From Nakamurella leprariae (GTDB taxonomy: Bacteria > Actinomycetota > Actinomycetes > Mycobacteriales > Nakamurellaceae): a stretch of DNA of 64,000 nucleotides. Position 1 is the stretch's first letter. Each line of letters begins with the position of its first letter. Shown here piece by piece: positions 55,970 to 64,000 of this stretch. The notes under the pieces are model-generated. The model saw nothing but the letters and a program-made list of their open reading frames with translations. It was not told where the DNA came from and made no database searches. A program made the translations under genes and the position numbers. The stretch lies in NCBI RefSeq assembly GCF_016918035.1, contig NZ_JAERWK010000012.1, positions 1 to 64,000 on the forward strand, in the 5' to 3' direction.

Positions 55970-57580
55970 GTGAGTCGGACCAGGACCGTCGGCGGGACGC
56001 CGAGTGCCTCCCCGCCGCCTGCGCAGCCGCCCGCGCGCGACGGGGACGCGGGTGCGCCAGGGCAGGAACCCCCCGACCCGGCGCCCGGTTCCAGGGACGC
56101 GACGCCGGAACCGCCCGCGCCTCCGGTCCCGCCCGCGTCCCCGGTGCTTCCCCCACCTCCGGTCCCGCCGGCAGCGCCGACCGGTCAGGCTGCTCCGGAG
56201 ACCGCGGAGGGCTCGGACGCCTCCGCGGCACCGGCCCGGCCCCGGCGGCCCGCCGCGGATCCCACCCGCACCGTCGAGGGGTTGCCCAGACTGCTCCGGC
56301 TGCGTCAGGGCATGGTCCTGGGCGGGGTCGCGGCCGGACTGGCCCGTCACCTGCGGGTGCCGGTCCTCTGGGTCCGGCTGACCTTCGCCATCACCGCGGT
56401 GTTCGGCGGCGCCGGTGTGCTGGCGTACGCCCTGCTGTGGATCTTCGTGCCGCCCGCGCCGGACAGCACCACCGATCCGGGCGAGCCGCGCACCGGCGGC
56501 CGGGAACGCCGGCAGGCGCTCGGCATCGCCGCCGTCGGGCTGGCCCTGCTCATCGCCGGGACGGCGCTGGGGCTCGGGTCGATCGTCGGGTGGATCCTCG
56601 GGCCGCTGGGCCTGGCCGCCGTCGGTGGCGCCTTCATCTGGCGGGAGGCCGACGACGCCCGGCGGGCCCGCTGGCGGCGCACCGCCGTCGGCATGATGGC
56701 CCCCAGCCGGGCGTCGATGTGGCGGCTGGTCGGCGGCTGTGCCCTGGTGGTCGGCGGGCTGTCGGTGTTCGCCATCGGCCAACTGGACTTCGGGGCCGTC
56801 CGCTCGGCGCTGGTCGCTGTGCTGCTCACCCTGGTCGGCGTCGCCATCATCACTGTGCCGTGGTGGCTGCGCCTGGTCCGCGACCTGGGCGACGAGCGCC
56901 GCGGGCGGGTGCGCGAGCGCGAGCGGGCCGAGATCGCCGCGCACCTGCACGACTCGGTGTTGCAGACGCTGGCGCTCATCCAGCGCCAGTCGGGCGACAG
57001 CCGGGAGGTGCTGCGACTGGCCCGCGGCCAGGAGCGGGAACTGCGCACCTGGCTGTACGGGCCGGCCGGGTACGCCTCTCCGGACGGTGTGGCGGGCGGA
57101 CCCGGTGACGGCGCCGCGCGCAGCACGCTGGCCGCGGCACTGGCCCAAGCGGCTGGGGACGTCGAGGACACCTACGCCATCGCCGTCGCCCCGGTGGTGG
57201 TCGGCGACGCACCGATGGACCCGCAGCTGGCCGCCCTGGTCGCCGCCGCCCGCGAGGCCATGGTGAACGCGGCCAAGCACGCGGAGGTGGGCGAGGTCAG
57301 CGTCTACGCCGAGGTCGAGGAGGGCACCGCCAGCGTCTTCGTGCGGGACCGGGGGACCGGCTTCGAGCCGACCACGGTCGGCGCGGACCGGCGCGGGCTG
57401 GCCGAGTCGATCCGGGGCAGGATGGAACGACACGGCGGCACGGCGCTGATCCGGTCGGCGCCCGGCGCCGGCACCGAGGTCGAGCTGAGCATGCCGGTGG
57501 CCCGGGGCCGGAGCACCGAGTCCGGTGACGACTCGCACGAGCAGGACGGGCGGCGTGAGCCCGCGGAAGGACGGCGATGA
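55970..57580 (+). CDS. PspC-domain sensor histidine kinase
   Basis: A 536-residue membrane kinase. The first 95 residues are Pro-rich. A PspC domain follows (LLRLRQGMVLGGVAAGLARHL, VLWVRLTFAITAVFGGAG), then several helices, then a HisKA_3 dimerisation helix with the phospho-acceptor His in AEIAAHLHDSVLQTLALIQ, and a HATPase domain (REAMVNAAKHAE, VRDRGTGFEPTTVGADRRGLAESIRGRME). GTG at 55970 follows GGAGG. The response-regulator gene overlaps its stop by ATGA. In actinobacteria PspC-kinases of this kind respond to cell-envelope stress. Confidence 0.92.
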   Translation: MSRTRTVGGTPSASPPPAQPPARDGDAGAPGQEPPDPAPGSRDATPEPPAPPVPPASPVLPPPPVPPAAPTGQAAPETAEGSDASAAPARPRRPAADPTRTVEGLPRLLRLRQGMVLGGVAAGLARHLRVPVLWVRLTFAITAVFGGAGVLAYALLWIFVPPAPDSTTDPGEPRTGGRERRQALGIAAVGLALLIAGTALGLGSIVGWILGPLGLAAVGGAFIWREADDARRARWRRTAVGMMAPSRASMWRLVGGCALVVGGLSVFAIGQLDFGAVRSALVAVLLTLVGVAIITVPWWLRLVRDLGDERRGRVRERERAEIAAHLHDSVLQTLALIQRQSGDSREVLRLARGQERELRTWLYGPAGYASPDGVAGGPGDGAARSTLAAALAQAAGDVEDTYAIAVAPVVVGDAPMDPQLAALVAAAREAMVNAAKHAEVGEVSVYAEVEEGTASVFVRDRGTGFEPTTVGADRRGLAESIRGRMERHGGTALIRSAPGAGTEVELSMPVARGRSTESGDDSHEQDGRREPAEGRR

Positions 57581-58395
57581 GCAACCCCTTCGACCGGTCG
57601 TTGCGACTGGACCGCAGCCCCGCTGGGGTCGGGCAGACCCCGGCCCAGGCGTCTCGGGCGTCTCGGTCCGCCGAGCCGGCCGAGACCGGGTCCGGGGCCG
57701 GATCGGCATCTGCCGCCGCGGAGCCGGCCGCGACCGGCGCGCGTCCGGTCCGGGTGTTCCTGGTCGACGACCATGCGCTGTTCCGCACCGGGGTCAAGGC
57801 AGAACTGGCAGGGCTCGGGGACGACCGGCTGGAGGTGGTCGGCGAGGCCGGCAGCGTCGACGAGGCGGTCGTCCGGATCACCACGGTCCGACCCGACGTG
57901 GTGCTGCTGGACGTGCACATGCCCGACGGCGGCGGTCGCGCGGTGCTGGACCGGGTCCGCTCGCGGCAACCCGAGGTGGTGTTCCTGGCCCTGTCCGTCT
58001 CGGACGCCGCCGAGGACGTCATCGCGGTGATCCGGGCGGGCGCCCGCGGGTACGTCACCAAGACGATCTCCGGGCGCGAGCTGGCCGACGCCATCGTCCG
58101 GGTGGCCGGGGGCGACGCGGTGTTCTCACCGCGGCTGGCCGGGTTCGTGCTGGATGCCTTCAGCGACCGCGGGGGCGCCCGCTCGGTCACCGACCCCGAG
58201 CTGGACATGCTCTCGCCGCGGGAGCGGGACGTGCTCAAGCTGCTGGCCCGTGGATACGCCTACAAGGAGATCGCCGCCCAGCTGTTCATCTCGATCAAGA
58301 CGGTGGAGACCCACGTCTCGAGCGTGCTGCGCAAGACCCAGCTGTCCAACCGCTACGAACTGTCCCGCTGGGCCACCGACCGCCGACTGGTCTGA
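57577..58395 (+). CDS. LuxR-type response regulator, partner of the PspC kinase
   Basis: A 272-residue regulator. An unusual 55-residue Ala/Gly-rich N-terminus precedes the receiver domain (VRVFLVDDHALFRTGVKAEL; phospho-acceptor Asp in VVLLDVHMPD; Lys in YVTKTISG). The C-terminal LuxR helix-turn-helix is LSPRERDVLKLLARGYAYKEIAAQLFISIKTVETHVSSVLRKTQ, in pieces along residues 205-250. All phosphorylation residues are intact. It is coupled to the kinase gene. Confidence 0.93.
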   Translation: MSNPFDRSLRLDRSPAGVGQTPAQASRASRSAEPAETGSGAGSASAAAEPAATGARPVRVFLVDDHALFRTGVKAELAGLGDDRLEVVGEAGSVDEAVVRITTVRPDVVLLDVHMPDGGGRAVLDRVRSRQPEVVFLALSVSDAAEDVIAVIRAGARGYVTKTISGRELADAIVRVAGGDAVFSPRLAGFVLDAFSDRGGARSVTDPELDMLSPRERDVLKLLARGYAYKEIAAQLFISIKTVETHVSSVLRKTQLSNRYELSRWATDRRLV

Positions 58396-58737
58396 ACGGT
58401 CCTCAGTCGTGGCAGGGCCGTGGGTCGCGGGCGTGTTTCCGGTCATGCAGAGTGTCATCACTCGAAGGGGTGTGTTCGATTCGTCGTGCGGTGTCACGGA
58501 ACGGTCACGGACGTGGTTCCTGATGACAGCACGCCGATGTCATCGTTCGTCCGACGGTCCCGGACATCGCCGCTGGTCGTCGGCATGATCATCAGGAATC
58601 GCCGACGAAATGTTGCTCACCGCGGGCGGGAGGCGGAGCGATGCGTCACCAGTTCGATGACCCGGTGATGCAACGGGCGATTCGAGGGTGACCGCATGAG
58701 GGGATCGACTGGCGATCGCCCACACCGCGTGTCGCGG
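58396..58737. other. Intergenic region between two convergent regulator genes
   Basis: This 342-base stretch between the two convergent response-regulator genes is less GC-rich than its surroundings. No frame in it resembles a protein family, and I found no clear hairpin with a T-run. It may hold terminators for both sides or decayed sequence. Confidence 0.4.
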
Positions 58738-59429
58738 TCAGCGGGCGTCGGTGTTCGGGATCTCGTCGGCGGTGGCGTCGGTCGCGCAGTCCAGCCCGTG
58801 CCGGACGGCGAGCACGGCCAGCTGCACGCGGCTGCGGCTGCCGGTCTTGTCCATGATCGAGGCCACGTGCGTCTTCACCGTGGTCACCGAGATGTGCATG
58901 AGGGTCGCGATGTCGCCGTTGCTGAGCCCGGATCCGAGGTGTTGCAGCACATCCCGCTCTCGCTCGGTCAGCTCGGGCAGCCCGGCAGGTGGCGTCGGAG
59001 TGCCCGGACCGCCGGCCCGGACCGCCCGGTCGACCAGCCGACGCAGCACCGGTGGGCTGAACGGTGACTCGCCGGCCGCGGCCCGGCGCACCGCGTCGAG
59101 CAGGTCGGCCGGTGAGGCGTCCTTGGTGAGCAGGCCGCAGGCGCCGGCCGACAGCGCCGGGTAGAGGTGATCGTCGTCGTCGAACGTGGTCAGCGCGACG
59201 ACCCGGGTGGCCGGCCGGGCCGAGACGATGGCGGCGGTGGCGGCGATGCCGTCCAGCACCGGCATCCGCAGGTCCATCAGCACCACGTCCGGCCGGCAGT
59301 CGTCGACCAGCCGCACCGCCTCCGCACCGTTGCGCGCCTCGCCGACGATCTCCACGTCGGCAGCGGACTCGCACAGCATGCGCAGCCCGGACCGCACCAG
59401 CGCCTGGTCGTCCGCGACCAGCACCCGGA

Positions 59430-59433
<4 letters not shown>
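58738..59433 (-). CDS. NarL/LuxR-type response regulator
   Basis: A 231-residue regulator. The receiver starts IRVLVADDQALVRSGLRML, has the phospho-Asp in VVLMDLRMPV and the Lys in LLTKDASPADL. The helix-turn-helix is LTERERDVLQHLGSGLSNGDIATLMHISVTTVKTHVASIMDK, split along residues 165-205. GTG at 59433 overlaps the upstream kinase stop by GTGA. It is the output partner of the kinase at 59430-61013; the target genes are unknown. Confidence 0.93.
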
Positions 59434-61013
<1,580 letters not shown>

Positions 61014-61047
61014 GCCGATCACGGTACCGAGCCGACCCGGCGGTCCG

Positions 61048-61095
61048 CCTCCTGCGGACGGCCTCCTGCTCCAGCAGGAGGCCGTCCGCAGGAGG
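61048..61095. repeat. Perfect 23-bp inverted repeat with 2-base centre
   Basis: The arm 61048-61070 (CCTCCTGCGGACGG... to CTCCTGCT) is exactly reverse-complementary to 61073-61095, separated by CC. It lies between divergent genes, so it is not placed like a terminator. It could be a high-affinity operator, a cruciform or a dispersed REP-like element. Confidence 0.85.
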
Positions 61096-61271
61096 GCGTC
61101 CTCCCGTCGGCCGGGACCACCTCCTGCCGGCGCCGCCGGATCCAGGCCCCGCGGCGGAGGTCGCAGGCGTCCGTCCCGACCAGGCTCGGCAGCGCCGCGA
61201 GGCAGCGGCCAGCCGATCGGCCATCTGCGAGCGCGTTGACCCCCGTGCCATCCCGAGGAGACCGAGGTCCG

Positions 61272-62021
61272 ATGCCCCTGTCCGTCGCCGCCCCGTCCAC
61301 CGCCCCGTCCGACCCCCGTCCCGCCGTCCGCCGCTGCCGGCCCGCCGCTGCTGCCCCGGTCCCGGCGCCCGTGGCCGCCGCGCGGTCCGGCGGTCCCCGC
61401 CGGACCGCGCTGTTCGTGCGCGAGTTCGCCCGGCACCCGCTGACCACCGCCTCGCTGCTGCCGAGCTCCGGGGCGCTGGCCCGGGCGATGGTCCCGGGGC
61501 CGGCGGCCGGGGCGCCGGACCCGGGAGCCGGTCGGCCGGTGGTGGTGGAGCTCGGTCCGGGCACCGGGGCGTTCACCGCCGCGCTGCAGCACCCGGCCGG
61601 CATCCGGCCCGACCGGCACCTGGCGCTGGAACTCAATCCCGTCCTCGGCCGCAGCCTGGCCGGCGATCACCCGGACGTCGAGGTGGTGGTCGGCGCGGCC
61701 GCCGATCTGCTGGACGTGCTGGCCGACCGGAACCTGCTCGGCCGGGTCGATCTGGTCGTCAGCGGGCTGCCGTGGCAGGCCTTCGCCGGCCCGGTGGGGG
61801 CGCGACTGGTCCCGGACATCGCCCGGGCGCTGCGGCCCACCGGGGCCTACACCCAGTTCACCTACAGCTGGACGCGGTGGGCCCCACCGGGCCGGCGCCA
61901 GCTCGCCACCATGCGCGCGGCCTTCGGTTCGGTCACGCTGACCGGCCCGGTGTGGCGCAACCTGCCACCGGCCACCGTCTACACCTGCCGCCGGCCGGCC
62001 GCAGCCGCCCGCGCGGCCTGA
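61272..62021 (+). CDS. SAM-dependent methyltransferase, phospholipid N-methyltransferase-like
   Basis: A 249-residue protein. After 40 Ala/Pro-rich residues comes FVREFARHPLTTASLLPSSGALARAM, the opening of PmtA-like methyltransferases, then the SAM motif VVVELGPGTGAFTAAL and LALELNPVLG, and the post-motif LVVSGLPWQAF. Known relatives methylate phosphatidylethanolamine or are only rRNA-dimethylase-like. ATG at 61272 follows GAGGAG. A membrane protein gene starts 14 bases after its stop. Substrate is not certain. Confidence 0.82.
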   Translation: MPLSVAAPSTAPSDPRPAVRRCRPAAAAPVPAPVAAARSGGPRRTALFVREFARHPLTTASLLPSSGALARAMVPGPAAGAPDPGAGRPVVVELGPGTGAFTAALQHPAGIRPDRHLALELNPVLGRSLAGDHPDVEVVVGAAADLLDVLADRNLLGRVDLVVSGLPWQAFAGPVGARLVPDIARALRPTGAYTQFTYSWTRWAPPGRRQLATMRAAFGSVTLTGPVWRNLPPATVYTCRRPAAAARAA

Positions 62022-62035
62022 TCGGGCGGTCCGCG

Positions 62036-62743
62036 ATGGGCGACTGGCTGATCGACGGCGTCGGGGCCGTGCCGGCCCCGGCCGTCCTGGCCCTGTGCGC
62101 GCTGGTCCTCGCGGCCGAGACCGCGCTGCTGATCGGCGTGGTGCTGCCCGCCGCATCGGCGCTGGCCCTGCTGGGCGCGGCGGTCGGGACCGGCGCCGTG
62201 CCCGCCGCGGTCGCCGTGCCGGTGGCCGTGACGGCCTCGCTGACCGGCGGCATGGTCGCGGTCGCCCGGGCCCGCCGCCCGGTCCCGCGAGCAGGCAGCC
62301 CCGCCGCCGTCCGGTGGTCGGGCGTCCGCCGTTCGGCCCCGTTCGGTCGGCTGGAGCGCCGGCTGCACCGGCACCTCGGGAGCGGGGCGCCGTCCTGGCC
62401 GGTGGTCACCGTCGGGCACGTGCTGGCCGGGGTGCGCACCCTGGTGCCGCGGCTGGCCGGCAGCCGGGGGATCGGCGTCGGCTGGTGGGCGGCCGCGGCA
62501 GCGCCCGGTGCGGTGCTGTGGGTCGGCAGCTGGACCGCGGCCGGCGCCGCCGGTGCCCAGGTCCTGGACCGGCTGGACACCGTCAGCAGCGCCGTGGTCC
62601 TGGCGCTGCTGGTCGGTGCCGTCCTGACGCTGGCCGGCGTGGCCGTCCGGACCGTGGTGCGCCGGGCCGTGGTGCACCGGACCGCGGTGCGCCGGTCCCG
62701 ACGCGGGCGAGCCGGGTCGACCCCGATCCCCGCCACGGCGTGA
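62036..62743 (+). CDS. DedA-like membrane protein
   Basis: A 235-residue protein with four or five membrane segments. VLALCALVLAAETALLIGVVLPAASAL resembles the re-entrant first half of DedA proteins (usually ENxGLPIPGE), and VGHVLAGVRTLVPRLAGSRGIG matches their FIPGVRTLxPxxAG motif, followed by AAAPGAVLWVGSW. DedA proteins act in lipid flipping and membrane homeostasis. The usual Glu and Arg of the first motif are only partly kept. It is coupled by position to the methyltransferase upstream. Confidence 0.78.
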   Translation: MGDWLIDGVGAVPAPAVLALCALVLAAETALLIGVVLPAASALALLGAAVGTGAVPAAVAVPVAVTASLTGGMVAVARARRPVPRAGSPAAVRWSGVRRSAPFGRLERRLHRHLGSGAPSWPVVTVGHVLAGVRTLVPRLAGSRGIGVGWWAAAAAPGAVLWVGSWTAAGAAGAQVLDRLDTVSSAVVLALLVGAVLTLAGVAVRTVVRRAVVHRTAVRRSRRGRAGSTPIPATA

Positions 62744-62745
62744 AC

Positions 62746-63126
62746 TCAGTCGACGTCGCTGTCCCCGGAGTGAACGTCGCCGGCCGGGCCCTCGGGGCGA
62801 CGGCCGAGCTTGCCGCGGCCCATGGCCAGCAGCATCATCCCCAGATCGGTGCCGGCCGGGCCGAGGCCGCGGAAGCGCTCCAGGATGGCCATCTCACGGC
62901 TGTAGACGATGCGCGGCCCGCCCAGCTGCTTGCGGGCGGCGCCGATCGCGTTGGACAGGGCGGTGCGGCGCTTGATCAGCCGCACGAGTTCGGCGTCGAT
63001 GTCGTCGATCTCGAGCCGCAGCGTGTCGATCCCGGCCTGGTCGGCCGGCACCGGCACCGGCCCGCCGGTCGGTTCGTCGGCTCGGGCGTCGTCGGACCGG
63101 AGCTCGGAGCCCAGCGTGCTGGTCAT
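62746..63126 (-). CDS. Chorismate mutase (AroQ type)
   Basis: A 126-residue enzyme that converts chorismate to prephenate, the branch to phenylalanine and tyrosine. The AroQ helical pattern is clear: IDTLRLEIDDIDAELVRLIKRRTALSNAIGAARKQLGG in pieces along residues 33-70, then RIVYSREMAILERFRGLG. It resembles the intracellular enzyme of M. tuberculosis (Rv0948c), which is poorly active until bound to DAHP synthase. ATG at 63126 follows GAAGGA. The upstream RNA has an aromatic-residue leader peptide and a terminator, so expression is probably controlled by attenuation. Confidence 0.9.
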   Translation of the reverse strand: MTSTLGSELRSDDARADEPTGGPVPVPADQAGIDTLRLEIDDIDAELVRLIKRRTALSNAIGAARKQLGGPRIVYSREMAILERFRGLGPAGTDLGMMLLAMGRGKLGRRPEGPAGDVHSGDSDVD

Positions 63127-63168
63127 GTCGTCCTTCAATCTGCCCGTCCGTCCCGGCGCCCGGCACGG

Positions 63169-63199
63169 AAAACGCCCCGGGTCGAAGGACCTCGGGGCG
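63169..63199 (-). terminator. Intrinsic terminator in the chorismate mutase leader (attenuator)
   Basis: On the minus strand CGCCCCGAGGTC, the loop CTTC, then GACCCGGGGCG form an 11-bp stem with one bulged A, followed at once by TTTT. Such a T-run is unusual in this GC-rich window. The hairpin lies between the leader peptide stop and the chorismate mutase start, the usual place of an attenuator. Confidence 0.8.
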
Positions 63200-63215
63200 C
63201 GTCGTGGCGGATGTG

Positions 63216-63275
63216 TCAGCCGCGGACGGGCACCGGAGTCCGGTACCCGTAGGAAAAGCCGCGGCAGGAGTGCAT
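63216..63275 (-). CDS. Leader peptide of the chorismate mutase attenuator
   Basis: A 19-codon frame reads MHSCRGFSYGYRTPVPVRG and ends in TGA 16 bases before the terminator hairpin. It holds one Phe and two Tyr, the end products controlled by chorismate mutase. The Tyr codons sit in the 5' arm of a hairpin (CGGGTACCGG with CCGGTGCCCG, 63227-63249). A ribosome waiting there would open that hairpin and free 63223-63232, which is also complementary over 10 bases to 63141-63150 next to the chorismate mutase ribosome site. CACACT seven bases before the ATG could be a -10 for a leaderless start. Confidence 0.65.
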   Translation of the reverse strand: MHSCRGFSYGYRTPVPVRG

Positions 63276-63437
63276 GGCGGGGAGTGTGCCACAGCGGTCC
63301 GGTCCGGCGGAACCCGGGACGCGGGACGCCACCGGATCGAGTCCGATGAATCGGGCTGCCGCGGGCCGTCCGACCGAGCATCGACAGCGGCCGCGCCGGG
63401 GCGCCCGCTGGTGCCGTGGACGGACGGGAGTCGGCCG

Positions 63438-64000
63438 ATGGACGAGCAGGACCGCGGTGGCGAGGTGACCTGCAGCGTGGCGGTGTCGCTGGACGGGTAC
63501 GTGGCCGGGCCCGACCAGCGCCTCGACCAGCCGTTGGGGCGGTGGGCCGAGCAGCTGCTGCACCGGTGGATGTTCGACGAACCCGAGCAGCACCGGGCGG
63601 AGCTGGCGGCGATCACCGACGCCGGGGCGTTCGTGATGGGCCGCAACATGTTCGGACCGGTCCGCGGCGGGTGGGACAGCTGGGCGGGGCCGGATCCGTG
63701 GCGCGGCTGGTGGGGCGAGGCTCCGCCGTACCACGCGCCGGTCTTCGTGCTCACCCACCACGAGCGGGAGCCGCTGACCATGGCGGGCGGCACCACCTTC
63801 GTCTTCGTGACCGAGGGACCGGAGGTGGCGCTGACCCGGGCGCGGGAAGCGGCTGGGGCCAGGAACGTCGCGATCGCCGGAGGGGCGGCCACGATCAACC
63901 AGTACCTGCGGGCCCTCGCGATCGACGAGCTCCGGCTGCACGTCGCCCCGGTCACCCTGGGGGCCGGGGAGCGGCTGTTCGACGGGGTGGGACGACTGGA
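63438..64000 (+). CDS. Dihydrofolate reductase-family protein (RibD C-terminal type), 3'-truncated by window end
   Basis: The frame from ATG 63438 stays open to the end of the window (187 residues). It fits the RibD_C/DHFR-like fold: CSVAVSLDGYVAGPDQ at the N-terminus, AGAFVMGRNMFGPVRG, VFVLTHHEREPL, and NVAIAGGAATINQYLRALAIDELRLHVAPVTLGAGERLF near the visible end, in pieces. Such stand-alone proteins are NADPH-dependent reductases of unknown substrate. It is divergent from the chorismate mutase leader across 162 bases. The last residues lie beyond the window. Confidence 0.88.
   Translation, partial: MDEQDRGGEVTCSVAVSLDGYVAGPDQRLDQPLGRWAEQLLHRWMFDEPEQHRAELAAITDAGAFVMGRNMFGPVRGGWDSWAGPDPWRGWWGEAPPYHAPVFVLTHHEREPLTMAGGTTFVFVTEGPEVALTRAREAAGARNVAIAGGAATINQYLRALAIDELRLHVAPVTLGAGERLFDGVGRL

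Noticed and set aside
58438-58480. tRNA-like GTTCGATTC sequence
   Set aside because: No acceptor, D or anticodon stems could be paired around it.

Overview
This is a high-GC actinobacterial chromosome segment. GTG starts are frequent, genes overlap by ATGA or GTGA, and WhiB, BldM-like and SigD/RsdA-type regulators are present. The order glmS-acpS-nnr-alr-tsaE-tsaB-rimI-tsaD-groES-groEL1-whiB-bldM-sigD-rsdA-guaB-guaB3-guaA matches, as I recall it, the conserved block of Mycobacterium tuberculosis (Rv3396c to Rv3423c) and Streptomyces (groES to guaB3). I cannot name the genus; a Nakamurella- or Frankia-side actinomycete is possible.

Layout. 1-5.9 kb: permease tail, DUF2255 remnant, methionine aminopeptidase, alpha/beta hydrolase, Ycf46-type AAA ATPase, BenE transporter and a broken VOC gene. 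6.1-20.8 kb: housekeeping block for amino sugars, ACP activation, NAD(P)HX repair, D-alanine, tRNA t6A modification (tsaE, tsaB, tsaD) and chaperonins under a CIRCE operator. 21-28 kb: developmental and stress regulators, then the IMP dehydrogenase pair. 29.2-46.5 kb: an accessory-looking locus with two divergent solute-binding lipoproteins, two class III CoA-transferases, a complete Dpp-type ABC importer, and a biotin-dependent acyl-CoA carboxylase in four parts (biotin carboxylase, 70-residue carrier, two carboxyltransferases) with a TetR regulator. Near-identical palindromes sit in two of its promoters. 46.5-51.1 kb: guaA and a PadR/DUF1048/ABC-export operon. 51.6-54 kb: FdhF/YdeP molybdoenzyme. 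54-61 kb: PspC-type membrane sensor genes, a PspC-histidine kinase with its regulator, and a second two-component pair. 61-64 kb: methyltransferase, DedA-like protein, chorismate mutase and a partial DHFR-family gene.

The two most notable signals are these. First, chorismate mutase is preceded by a 19-codon leader peptide containing Phe-Ser-Tyr-Gly-Tyr, then an intrinsic terminator with a T-run, which is the layout of a ribosome-mediated attenuator. Second, the 29-46 kb locus looks like one regulated pathway: import a carboxylic acid, activate it by CoA transfer, and (de)carboxylate it with biotin.

The first 65 bases are G/C homopolymer and probably an assembly artefact. No tRNA, rRNA, CRISPR array or insertion sequence was seen.
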